Positions 25,034 through 34,219 of a stretch of 64,000 nucleotides of DNA are shown piece after piece. A program made the position numbers and the translations under genes. Within the stretch, counting starts at the first letter, position 1; each line of letters opens with the position of its first letter. This stretch comes from an uncultured Gammaproteobacteria bacterium (lineage in GTDB: Bacteria; Pseudomonadota; Gammaproteobacteria; DRLM01), in contig CAMYKQ010000040.1 of NCBI GenBank assembly GCA_947259075.1, positions 1 through 64,000 of the forward strand, read 5' to 3'. The notes under the pieces are model-generated. The model worked only from the letters and a program-made list of their open reading frames with translations, searched no databases and had not been told where the DNA came from.

Positions 25034-26503
25034 TCAGCCCGCGCGCCGCCAGAAGGCTAGGGTTTGCTTCCAACGTTGCGCCTCACTCGCCAGCACCTTG
25101 ATGGGCAAAAACAGAAAACAGGCGGCATACACTGTTCCTCCGGCGAGGCACATGCCGAGTAAATACCAGGCGGGGTGCAGGTTGGCGTTCAAAGAATTAA
25201 AGCCGACATGGGCTGCCCATAACGTGCCGAACAGTATTGCGTTGAGCAAAAGGGCCGGCCGCAAGGCGGCGAGCAGCTGCGTGCCGCGTCCCGCCAGCGT
25301 AGTGTTCGCTAAGCGGAACAGGCGCCAGGTTTGATATGCCCTCAAGGTGATCACCGTCCCGGCGATGCCATTGAGACCCCAGCGGACAGTGATCAGACAG
25401 CCCGCGGTGAGCAATATCCCATAGACGATTTGGATGCGCATTTCGGCACCTAAGCGGTCCTGTGCCGCGATTACCGCGCGAGATGGCCAGGCGACGCAGT
25501 GGAAAATTCCGGCCAATACCAGGATTCGCAATGGTTCCGCCGCGCCCAACCAGTGGGCGCCGTAAACCACTTCGATAAAGGGCGCCGCGAGCCACCACAA
25601 ACCCACATAAAGTGGCAAGGTATAGACGCTCACTAGGGTAATGGTGCGGAAATAAAGATAACGCGAGCTGGGTAGATCATCCTGTTGAGTGGATAAGGCG
25701 CGAAATGCGGTTTGATACGCAGGCTGGCCGATGATATCGATAGGCGTAAAGTGTAGACTTACGGCCTTGTTGTACAGGCCAAGGGTGGCAGGGCCGAGTA
25801 GCCGGCTGATAATAATGTTGTCGATCTGGCGGTTGACGTAGACCACTAGATTATTTACCGACATGCGCATGCCGTAGCCGCCGAGCTTTTGTATAACCGC
25901 CCGATTGAGATGGAGTTTGAGGGGTTGGCGAGCGAGAATCATCAGCAGGGGGATGGTGATGAGCTTGCTTATCAACGGACTGAGGATCAGGCTCCAAACG
26001 CCATAGTCCTGCCATGCGAGGCTCACCGCGATAATCCCGCTTAGCGCCATACTGAAAAACAGCATGCCGGCCTGGGCTTTGAAGCGCATTTCACGCTGTA
26101 ATGACGCGTGGAGCGTGCTGTAAAACGGGCGCCAGAGGAAGTCGATGGCCGCGACCCGCATCAGTTCTACATAGCCGGGATTGTCGAAGGCCAAGGCAAA
26201 CCATGGCGCGAATAGGTAAAAACCCGTGAAAATGAGGATGCCAATGATGAGTTGGACGGTGAACATCACATCATAATCACGCAGTCCAAGTTCTTTGCTC
26301 TGCACAAGGGCCATGGCGACCCCGCCGCCAGCGACCATGCCCACTACTCCGGTAAAGATTTGCACCGTGGTGACAAGGCCGAAATCCTCGGGTATCAGCA
26401 GGCGAGCCAGCGCGATGCCGAATATAAACTGGCTGACTTGAATGCCGACGTTTTTAGTGATCAGCCACTGAGTGCCGTTGCGCACTGAATTACCCAAGGT
26501 CAC
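25034..26503 (-). CDS. Wzx-like oligosaccharide flippase
   Basis: A 489-residue polytopic membrane protein of the MOP exporter superfamily with about 12-14 hydrophobic segments. The N-terminal NGTQWLITKNVGIQVSQFIFG and the ARLLIPEDFGLVTTVQIF segments are typical of lipopolysaccharide/EPS flippases (Wzx/RfbX and TuaB-like). It should move lipid-linked repeat units across the inner membrane for the ligase or polymerase on the opposite strand. A GTG at 26503 is the only upstream start in frame with a full N-terminal helix. It is the first gene of a three-gene minus-strand group and is divergent from the HzsA-like gene. Confidence 0.9.
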   Translation of the reverse strand: MTLGNSVRNGTQWLITKNVGIQVSQFIFGIALARLLIPEDFGLVTTVQIFTGVVGMVAGGGVAMALVQSKELGLRDYDVMFTVQLIIGILIFTGFYLFAPWFALAFDNPGYVELMRVAAIDFLWRPFYSTLHASLQREMRFKAQAGMLFFSMALSGIIAVSLAWQDYGVWSLILSPLISKLITIPLLMILARQPLKLHLNRAVIQKLGGYGMRMSVNNLVVYVNRQIDNIIISRLLGPATLGLYNKAVSLHFTPIDIIGQPAYQTAFRALSTQQDDLPSSRYLYFRTITLVSVYTLPLYVGLWWLAAPFIEVVYGAHWLGAAEPLRILVLAGIFHCVAWPSRAVIAAQDRLGAEMRIQIVYGILLTAGCLITVRWGLNGIAGTVITLRAYQTWRLFRLANTTLAGRGTQLLAALRPALLLNAILFGTLWAAHVGFNSLNANLHPAWYLLGMCLAGGTVYAACFLFLPIKVLASEAQRWKQTLAFWRRAG

Positions 26504-26859
26504 GATTTAATTAGCCTCGTTTTTCTGGCCTTGGCCGCTGTAGGTTGTATGGGGTATAGTTCGTTTGTCGCGCCTGTCGCCGCGGTGAAACCATAGCATA
26601 ATATCGTACCGGTCAGGAGGGCCGCACGTTAGTTTCATCATACATATGGGATGTGTTCAGCCATTTGACTCTCCCACTTAACCCCTCCTTGAAGTGTTCG
26701 TCAGTAATATTTAGTTTGGACCTGAGACCTGGGTCACATCCGTTTTGCGATGGCCGTCCACGAGCCTGAGTGGAGTAGGCCGATAATTAACAATAGGCAC
26801 ACAGCATGTCTCGGCGTGGCTTCCTCAGCTAGCGCCGTGACAGACGATCAGGGATTCCA
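26504..26859. other. Divergent intergenic region, flippase / HzsA-like gene
   Basis: The 356-base gap has lower G+C than the genes around it and must hold promoters for both directions. I see a repeated ACCTG pair in GGACCTGAGACCTGGG near 26716, but no confident -35/-10 pair and no correctly spaced sigma-54 or Pho box. The plus-strand gene has a plausible AGGGA ribosome site just before GTG 26860. Confidence 0.4.
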
Positions 26860-29800
26860 GTGAACTATCGGCAACTCCACGCAATGTTTGGCTCGTTTAT
26901 ATTTATCGCGTTGTCTCTCGTTCCGCCACTGGCCATGGCGGAGCGTCAGGCTCAATATGCCGCCCTGAATTACGATGTGGTCTATGTGCGTTGTCCCCGT
27001 GGCCGAGAACCGATGATTCGGCCCGATGGCGCGAGCGCGGCGATGTTGAATTGGGGTGGCGTCAATGATGTGTGGTTGTCCGCTGCCAACAATATTTATC
27101 AGCAACCTGGCTGTGATTTGGTGATGCATCACTCTGATCCGGCCTATGGAGGGGGTTTACGTCCAGGCCATCCCGGCCGGGAAGAGGTGCTGGTGAACTG
27201 TGATGAAGCTGATGCTAGTCAAGCCATCTGCACCATAGCCGATCCCAATGTCGCTTTCGACGGGCGGTCTATTATCTACACTAAATTCACCGATACCCGT
27301 CAGTGGGTGACTGATGAAGGTTTTTCTGGCGATGGTGGTATTGGGTCCAGCCGCCATAAGCAAAGTTTTATGCGCTTGTATCCCGATGGCGATGGGCCGG
27401 GTGGTGTATTTGGGCAACGCTTGCCCAGTCCCATCAAGGCTTTTAATGCCCCCGCGCTGATCTACCGTTATGATCTTCAAAGCCGCAGCGAAAGCTTGGT
27501 GTCTCCCCCGGCCACCCATTTCGCCGGCCGCGCGCATCCCGGCAAGGACAGTGAGTGGCGCAGCAATATCCCGGTGATGGATACCGGCCCCTTCTTTATG
27601 GCCGATGGCCGCATCGGTTTTACCAGCAATCGGGCCAGCGGGTTCTATCAATTTCAATTATTCGCCATGAGTCAGGACGGCAGCAATCTTGAGTTGCTGG
27701 GGCATCGGGCCATGGGCCAGCAACTGCATCCGGCCACGCTCAAGGATGGGCGCGTGATGTACACCAGTCAGGATGTCATGCTGCAAAAGGTGGACAATAA
27801 TAATTATTCCTTGTTTACCATCAACGCTGACGGTTCCGATCCCTTCATCCTGGCGGGCAAACAGGATCCCACCGCCTTTTCCTACCATTACGCCACCCAA
27901 CTATCCGACGGTGATGTGATAGTCACTCTGTATTACAACCACAACAACGGTGGTATGGGTTCCTTGCTGCGTTTTCCCATTGATCCGCCCGGTCCGGACT
28001 TCATGCATCTCGAAGGAGGACTCGATAATACCGTACCTTTTTTGAAAGAAGGTTGGCGCTCCGGCGTGGGGCTGATCCCCTTTGCCCGGGTGGGACAGTT
28101 CGTGCTGACGCCCCAAGCCCGCTGGGGCGATGCTCAGGCTTTGTCCTATGATTCAACCGCTGATTACTGGTTGCATCCCAGTGACGGCCGCACGGTGACC
28201 ATGACTGGGAAATTCTCCCACCCCGCGGCGGCGCCGGATAATGATTTACTGGTGACCTACACGATTGGCGGCTCATCCACGATGGAGCACCCGGCCTTGC
28301 GCGACCGCAACGCGGCTTTGCAAATGATAGGTAAGGATGCGGGCATTTGGCTCTTACCGTTGGATACCCGCAGCGAGCGACGGATTCAACACATCGCCGA
28401 CGATGGGCTGATCGTGGTGGACTTTCCCGAATATCACGAAATCATGGCGCGGCCGTTGGTGACATACAACCGTATCTACTCGATGGCCAAACCAGGCATC
28501 GACACGGCGGGGAAACCTACGCGCCAGGCGCAAGTGACTGACAATTCGGGTACCAAGGATCTCCGCCTGCCTGCGGGGGCGCCGTGGGGTCTTTCAGGAG
28601 CGGCATCCTTGTATGACCGGGAAACGCGTTCATTGAACGGCATCCCTTGGAATATGCAAGATGGCGGCGGCGTGATGGCCGGACGCACCTATCTCAATCT
28701 CGCCGCGAATGGCGCGGACTTGGCAATCTTCGATAACGCGGAGGTCTATGGCATCCGCGTGCTGCTGCCCTTGCCGCCCGTGCCCAATAATTATTCAGGT
28801 GGTGTTGAGCAATGGGCTGGGATTCAGAAACACCATATGCGTATATTGGGCGAGTTTCCCGTACGCAAAGCCGATGGCACGCCCTTGGACGGCCAGGGTA
28901 ATCCCGACACCAGTTTCATCGTGCGCTTGCCGGCGGATACGCCCTTCTTGTTTCAGAGCATCGACAAACGCGGCATGGCGCTCGACATTGAAACCGCGGC
29001 GCGGACGGTTGCTCGCGGTGAGCAGCAATTATGTACGGGTTGTCATGTGCATACCCGCGAGGGCATGGATCCCTTTCAATCACTGGCCAAGCGGGACACC
29101 AGCGTCTTTGGTGACTTCACTGGTCAGAGCGCACCCTTGTTCGCGGGTTTGGACTCCGCGGGTAAGCCGCAAGTGCGCTCGGCCACAGACATCTATCGCT
29201 CACTCGCGGGTGTGAACGCGCGGCGCAGTTTCGCGGTGGACTGGAAAAACGGGATCAGTGATGTGATCGAGCGCCGTTGCGCGAGCTGTCATGGCGAGGG
29301 CAAGCCGGCGCAAGTCCTGACCGGTCTGCGGCTGGACGGCGACGATCGCAGCTATGAGCTGATCACCTCGAATCAATATAGGCGCGAAGACGGCGCCGTC
29401 ATCAATTCTAATACCCGCCCGGGCGATGGTCTGACCGATGTGCTGGCTAAGACGCCGGGTAGCGATCGCATTACCCCTCGCAACAGCTGTTGCACACCGT
29501 CGCGCTGGTTGTCGCTCAATAGCGCGCGCTCCAGCATGCTGGTGTGGGCCTTGTACGGCGAACGCATGGACGGACGCGACCCGCTGACGGGATTGCCGCC
29601 CGCAGGCAGCGGCGTGCCAGTGGATGATTGGGGGCGCGAAAACCCGGAAATCTGGCCCTTGGTCGGTGAGCATGCCGCTTATGTCGCGGATATGAGTGAG
29701 GATGAAAAACGCTTGATCGCCCGCTGGATCGACTTGGGCGCGCCTAAGCTCAATATTCACGATGATCTCGCCCGTCCGGTGTTGACACTCACGCCGGTGC

Positions 29801-30636
29801 CGAGCGGCGGGGTGGTGAATACGGTGCTGGTGGGCGTGTGGGATGACTCCGCTTTGGATTACAGCCGTTTTGCCGTGCGCCACAACGGCAAGCTCATCAT
29901 GAGCGGCGCCGAACTCACCGGCGAACCGAACGTGATCAGCGTGAGCCTGCCCGTCGGCCTGACTGACACCAATGCCGGCGATCACCAATTTGAATTTGAG
30001 ATTTGGGACCGCCCCGACCGCGCCTTGAGTCTGGTCAAACCCGGTGTGGCGGCGGCCAATCGCAGCCGGATTGCTATTGATGGCCGTGGTTTGTTGCGCA
30101 TGGTCGGCATCTCCACCAACCGGGCGCCGCGTTTCACCAGTGCTACTCTGCGCGTGGCCATGGGCTCCAGCGGGACTGCCGTGCCCTATGTCGATGACCC
30201 CGACGTGGGAGACAGTCACCTCATTTCCTTCGTCGCGCAACCCGCGCACGGAGAGGCTTCGGTGGAGAATAATAAACTCGTCTACCGGCCCAATCCCGGC
30301 TATCTCGGCCGCGACAGCTTCACCTATCAAGTGGAAGACTTGAGCGGTCTGACGGTGAAAGGCACGGCGGCGGTGGAGGTCGTGGAAGCCACGGTGCTGG
30401 CGGTGGAGGCGGCCGCGGCGGGCGGCGGCTCCACTAGCAAAGCGAACGGTGGCACGGGTGGCGGCACCAATAGTGGCGGCACGGGAACGGTTGCGGCGGG
30501 TGGCGGCGCGGGGATGGCCGCCGCGGGTGGCGGCGGCGCGCTGGCCTATTATTGCTTGTGCCTGCTTTTATTGTCGGCCGCTATGCGGCGCGGGCGTGCC
30601 ACCGGGCTACGCCATTGCAGAGCGGGCCGCGTTTAG
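26860..30636 (+). CDS. HzsA-related diheme periplasmic protein with Ig-like domain and sorting-like tail
   Basis: A 1258-residue exported protein with a signal peptide (FIFIALSLVPPLAMAE). Residues about 30-450 have TolB/propeller-like blades such as DGRIGFTSNRASGFYQFQLF. Two c-type heme motifs follow, CTGCH at 725-729 and CASCH at 807-811. This arrangement resembles hydrazine synthase alpha-like (HzsA-related) proteins. Near the C-terminus is an Ig-like domain with NPGYLGRDSFTYQVEDLSG, then a Gly-rich linker and GGGGALAYYCLCLLLLSAAMRRGR, which looks like a GlyGly-CTERM-type sorting signal. True hydrazine synthesis is unlikely without its partner subunits; electron transfer or a redox-linked glycan activity is possible. 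It starts at GTG 26860, and the stop overlaps the convergent VanZ-heparinase gene by 4 bp. Confidence 0.8.
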   Translation: MNYRQLHAMFGSFIFIALSLVPPLAMAERQAQYAALNYDVVYVRCPRGREPMIRPDGASAAMLNWGGVNDVWLSAANNIYQQPGCDLVMHHSDPAYGGGLRPGHPGREEVLVNCDEADASQAICTIADPNVAFDGRSIIYTKFTDTRQWVTDEGFSGDGGIGSSRHKQSFMRLYPDGDGPGGVFGQRLPSPIKAFNAPALIYRYDLQSRSESLVSPPATHFAGRAHPGKDSEWRSNIPVMDTGPFFMADGRIGFTSNRASGFYQFQLFAMSQDGSNLELLGHRAMGQQLHPATLKDGRVMYTSQDVMLQKVDNNNYSLFTINADGSDPFILAGKQDPTAFSYHYATQLSDGDVIVTLYYNHNNGGMGSLLRFPIDPPGPDFMHLEGGLDNTVPFLKEGWRSGVGLIPFARVGQFVLTPQARWGDAQALSYDSTADYWLHPSDGRTVTMTGKFSHPAAAPDNDLLVTYTIGGSSTMEHPALRDRNAALQMIGKDAGIWLLPLDTRSERRIQHIADDGLIVVDFPEYHEIMARPLVTYNRIYSMAKPGIDTAGKPTRQAQVTDNSGTKDLRLPAGAPWGLSGAASLYDRETRSLNGIPWNMQDGGGVMAGRTYLNLAANGADLAIFDNAEVYGIRVLLPLPPVPNNYSGGVEQWAGIQKHHMRILGEFPVRKADGTPLDGQGNPDTSFIVRLPADTPFLFQSIDKRGMALDIETAARTVARGEQQLCTGCHVHTREGMDPFQSLAKRDTSVFGDFTGQSAPLFAGLDSAGKPQVRSATDIYRSLAGVNARRSFAVDWKNGISDVIERRCASCHGEGKPAQVLTGLRLDGDDRSYELITSNQYRREDGAVINSNTRPGDGLTDVLAKTPGSDRITPRNSCCTPSRWLSLNSARSSMLVWALYGERMDGRDPLTGLPPAGSGVPVDDWGRENPEIWPLVGEHAAYVADMSEDEKRLIARWIDLGAPKLNIHDDLARPVLTLTPVPSGGVVNTVLVGVWDDSALDYSRFAVRHNGKLIMSGAELTGEPNVISVSLPVGLTDTNAGDHQFEFEIWDRPDRALSLVKPGVAAANRSRIAIDGRGLLRMVGISTNRAPRFTSATLRVAMGSSGTAVPYVDDPDVGDSHLISFVAQPAHGEASVENNKLVYRPNPGYLGRDSFTYQVEDLSGLTVKGTAAVEVVEATVLAVEAAAAGGGSTSKANGGTGGGTNSGGTGTVAAGGGAGMAAAGGGGALAYYCLCLLLLSAAMRRGRATGLRHCRAGRV

Positions 30637-33600
30637 GGTGCGGCGGCCGCCGCACTGATGTTTTTCAATTGATGCACGCGGCTGCCTTGTTCATCACGGA
30701 CTTCGACGCGCAGGCTGGTGCCGGCCGGGCTGAAAAACCAGCGGGTGACGCGCGCCGCTCCGCTGATCTCTATTCCGATCTCATCTGGCTTATTGCCTTC
30801 AAGGCGCGTGATTTCGTGCCTGGGTATTTGTCCCGCCAAGCTCGGCAACATCACCACTAAGAAATGATCTTCCAGCTGGTCCGCGGCGGGCGATAATTCA
30901 ATGCGCCATTGGCCCGGTTCGGCGTCCTTGCGCCGCGCCAGTTTGGCTTGCACGCCTTCATCGTAGTTATATCCGTCCACTTCAAAAGCGTGCCCCTCAC
31001 CGCCCACGAGCTTGAGCGTGTGTTGCGCGGGGAGTAGCACATGGCCTTCCAAGTTGCCGCCCGCGTGCCCCGCGCCGTCGCGGGCGGCGACGCGCAGTGT
31101 AAAGCCATCGGGCGTGAGCGCCGGTTTTTCCAGGCTGTGCAGCAACCAGCGTTTGCGAAATTGCGCTTGGGTGGCGCGCACCGTGTCGAAGACGATGATG
31201 ACGTCGTCGATGCGGTCATAGGCAAAGACGCGGCGGAAATTTTCGACGCGGCGCGTGCGCTGCGAGAAGCTGCCGCTGCCGGAATAGCGGTTGGTGTAAG
31301 CGGGCGTGATATCCGCGATGGCGACATTCAGACCGTCATCGATGAGCAAATTTTCGATGTGACCGGTGTGATAGAGCTCGCGCTTGGCCTGCCATTCGGC
31401 TACGTCCAGCGGCGCGGGGTCGGCGCCCCAGCCCGAGCCGATGCGGCGCTGGCCGCCGTCGTTGGCGATATGGCGCGCCTCGTTTTTACCGCGCGGCGGT
31501 ATCGGCACGGTGTCAGCGGGGTCGGTGACGGTAAGCGTGTTGTGGGCGATGGTTTGATAGGTGTAGTTCATGTGGTGGTCGGCGCCGTAATTGGGGCCGT
31601 ACAGGCCGCTATCGATGGCCAGAGCGCCGCCTTTATAAATCGTGAACGCCCCTTGATCGAGGTGCGAGTGCGACCAGTAATTATCCCCGGCCTTGAAGTC
31701 GACATAGGTCGCATCGGGACCCCAGTCACTGCGTGCGCTGAGCAGGCCGATGCCGTCGAAAAATTGCGCCAGCGGCAGACGGGTGAGCGCCGCCGGGTTG
31801 GACATCGTTCTGTCCACCAGCGGCCCCCAGGGCCATGAGCTGGGGACCGGGCCTTTCGGCGGCGGGCGCAGGCTGAAGCTGGGCGCGTGCTGGTATTCCG
31901 CCGCCAGCGCCCATTGATCGGGCACGGCGCGGTCGAAGAAGGCGGCGTCGCCCCAGCGGAAATAGGTGCCGTCGGGGCGGGTGCGGTAGACCAGAAAATC
32001 CAGAAAGCCGCGCAAGCCCGGTTCGCTGGCGAAGAGGTCTTCGCCCGTGGCCTTGCGCCACATCGCGGGCAATTGATAGACCGCGTCGCCGATGCCGATG
32101 CCGACGTATTCGCCGCCCTCGTGCCAGCCGCCGTTGCGCCCCATCACCTGCCGCCACACCGGCAGGATACGGTTTTTCCAATAATCTTGGGTGAAGGCCA
32201 TCACCGCCTCGCCGCGCGGGTCGTCGCCGTAGAGGGCGATGGCGCAGGCCATCAAGGCTTGAAAGGGGCTGTTGTAAAGATAGACGTTGTAGGGCGAGAG
32301 CCGCTGTTCGCGGATGAAACGGATTTCGTATTCGCAACCCTCGGCGAGCTTGCCGCGCAGTTGCGCGCGCTGGCTCTCGCTCCATTGATCGTAGAGCCAG
32401 TCATAGGCCATCGCCACGGGTTTGGTTTGGTCGTGGCCGCGGGCAATGTATTTTAGATTCATGAGTGTTTGATGTAAGGCCGCGAGGTTTTGGCTGCCGG
32501 GTTCGATGTAGGCCATTAAGATGGCGGGGTTGAGATGGCCATTGTCCGCGTGGCGTAGTTGTTGTTTGATGTACTGGGGATTGCGTTCGCGCAGTGTCTC
32601 GATGTCTTGGGTGCTGGGCGCGGGCAGGCGGGGATGCGCTTGACGAAAATATGGGAGATGGACCGCGGTCAGCTCTCCGGTTTTGGGCAGATGCGCCAAG
32701 GACCGGCCCTCGACGGGATTTTCGCGGGCGGGCATGAAGCCCCAAATCGTCAACAGGCTCACGGCAATCACGCTGAAGCTGAGAAGCGCGGCGCGGGGGC
32801 TTAAGCGCGGATGCGGCGGGGTTTCAGTCATTTTTTTGTTGTGGCCGCCGTGGACCTGCAGTAGCCACGGCAAGCTCCAGCCCAGCAGTGCGAGGATGAC
32901 ATCGGTGATGTCGGGATGCAGGCCCGGTATGCGGGTTTGTAGATATTGCAGTCCGAGTGTATATGTGAACACCGCGATACCGCCTGCCAGCATCACGCCG
33001 CGCCGCGGTTGGCGGAGGAGGCTGAGATACGCCAATGCGGCGAAGGGCCATAACGCGGCGATGAGATCGTTAAGCGCGCCTGGCTGGTGTTGATGATCGC
33101 GAAACGGCAGCCAGTTGAAGGCATGGAGCGTCACGTTGGGATAAGGGTCAGTTCGCAATTGCGCCAGGGTGTAGGCCAGCAATAGCAACAGGCTTGCGAG
33201 TAAGGCCCAAGTTTTTTTTGGTAAGGCGATCAGTAGCGGCAAAACTAAGAGTCCGCCGACGCTGCCGATCAAGGCCTCTAATGATAATTGGCGGCCAACG
33301 ACCGGGATTTGCAGAAATAACACGGCCAGTACGACGACGCCGAAATAGCGCACTAGGCGATAACCCGGTGTAAGAAGGGTGGCGGTTAGCAGCCCCAGTC
33401 CGGCTACCGTGCAGACCTGAGCCAGTGCTTGGGTAAGATTGAAGGTGCTGCTGAGTTGTTTCAATGTCTGCAACAACGGCCTTAGGCCTTCGGCGAGATT
33501 GCCCCGGTCGAGGGAGGGGATCAGCGGTAGCAATTGCGCCAGTAGCCACAGCGCAAGCACGAGCAAACCGATGTCGGCGAGTGGGCCTGAGACGAACCAA

Positions 33601-34082
33601 TGCTCACGCAGCCGCCGTACACCCCCGCCGTAAAATAGATGAAGCTTGAGATAATTCGCCGCTAGCGCGCCGATGAGGGTGCCGCTGCCGTTGAGCGCGG
33701 TGTCGAGCAAGGATGGTACCCGCTGGGGTATGTAGTTTTGTAAGTACTCCAGTCCCAGACTGAGCGCGACCCCGCACAGCGTCGTGAGGATGATGGCGGT
33801 GCCGGCGCTGACACGGCGCCGCCACCCCAACATCAGCAACAGCCCCAGGGGCAGGTACACCGCTAAGTTGACGATGATATCGCTGCGCGAGACCTGAGAC
33901 GGCCAGCTCAAAGGTATGAAGTGATCAAGGACGGTGCGGTGCCAGTCCCAGCTCGTTAGGGGAAAGAGGGTGCCGTAAACCAGCAGCAATAAATAAACAC
34001 TGCTTAATTTCCCAAAGACCCGGGCGTGGCGGTCAGCGGAGCGTTGCGATGGCTGTGAGTCTGCTGTCACGAAGTCGCTCAT
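30633..34082 (-). CDS. VanZ-VanZ-heparinase II/III-like fusion protein
   Basis: A 1149-residue fusion. The N-terminal ~415 residues form a polytopic membrane part with two VanZ-like copies, the first ending LEYLQNYIPQRVPSLLDTAL, the second LQYLQTRIPGLHPDITDVIL. After another membrane segment (about 428-448) comes a periplasmic alpha/alpha-toroid plus beta-sandwich heparinase-like lyase. It carries the diagnostic HSHLDQGAFTIYKGG and AHNTLTV motifs, with IDSGLYGPNYGADHH between them. The lyase probably cleaves uronic-acid-containing EPS; the role of VanZ is unknown. ATG 34082 is preferred over the track start at 34190. The gene is convergent with the HzsA-like gene and divergent from the protease gene. 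Confidence 0.85.
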   Translation of the reverse strand: MSDFVTADSQPSQRSADRHARVFGKLSSVYLLLLVYGTLFPLTSWDWHRTVLDHFIPLSWPSQVSRSDIIVNLAVYLPLGLLLMLGWRRRVSAGTAIILTTLCGVALSLGLEYLQNYIPQRVPSLLDTALNGSGTLIGALAANYLKLHLFYGGGVRRLREHWFVSGPLADIGLLVLALWLLAQLLPLIPSLDRGNLAEGLRPLLQTLKQLSSTFNLTQALAQVCTVAGLGLLTATLLTPGYRLVRYFGVVVLAVLFLQIPVVGRQLSLEALIGSVGGLLVLPLLIALPKKTWALLASLLLLLAYTLAQLRTDPYPNVTLHAFNWLPFRDHQHQPGALNDLIAALWPFAALAYLSLLRQPRRGVMLAGGIAVFTYTLGLQYLQTRIPGLHPDITDVILALLGWSLPWLLQVHGGHNKKMTETPPHPRLSPRAALLSFSVIAVSLLTIWGFMPARENPVEGRSLAHLPKTGELTAVHLPYFRQAHPRLPAPSTQDIETLRERNPQYIKQQLRHADNGHLNPAILMAYIEPGSQNLAALHQTLMNLKYIARGHDQTKPVAMAYDWLYDQWSESQRAQLRGKLAEGCEYEIRFIREQRLSPYNVYLYNSPFQALMACAIALYGDDPRGEAVMAFTQDYWKNRILPVWRQVMGRNGGWHEGGEYVGIGIGDAVYQLPAMWRKATGEDLFASEPGLRGFLDFLVYRTRPDGTYFRWGDAAFFDRAVPDQWALAAEYQHAPSFSLRPPPKGPVPSSWPWGPLVDRTMSNPAALTRLPLAQFFDGIGLLSARSDWGPDATYVDFKAGDNYWSHSHLDQGAFTIYKGGALAIDSGLYGPNYGADHHMNYTYQTIAHNTLTVTDPADTVPIPPRGKNEARHIANDGGQRRIGSGWGADPAPLDVAEWQAKRELYHTGHIENLLIDDGLNVAIADITPAYTNRYSGSGSFSQRTRRVENFRRVFAYDRIDDVIIVFDTVRATQAQFRKRWLLHSLEKPALTPDGFTLRVAARDGAGHAGGNLEGHVLLPAQHTLKLVGGEGHAFEVDGYNYDEGVQAKLARRKDAEPGQWRIELSPAADQLEDHFLVVMLPSLAGQIPRHEITRLEGNKPDEIGIEISGAARVTRWFFSPAGTSLRVEVRDEQGSRVHQLKNISAAAAAP

Positions 34083-34219
34083 AGGCTGGTTTTTCCGGAG
34101 AATGAGGCCGGTTGTTTCGCGTCCTTGACTCTCACGGCACGGGACTCTGGTGAATGATTGTGGTATTTGTGATGGAGCGTCATTATTCAAGACGGAATTG
34201 TATCAGAGGCATTTTAAGG

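Noticed and set aside
26555-26585. Pho box-like TTGTCGC...CTGTCGC in the divergent region
   Set aside because: The repeats are spaced 9 rather than 11 bp and deviate from the consensus.
29200-30330. 376-residue minus-strand ORF
   Set aside because: It lies antisense to the heme and Ig-like part of the HzsA-like gene and has no motifs.
30480-30636. PEP-CTERM signal at the end of the HzsA-like protein
   Set aside because: There is no Val-Pro-Glu-Pro motif; the Gly-rich linker and basic end fit a GlyGly-CTERM-type tail better.
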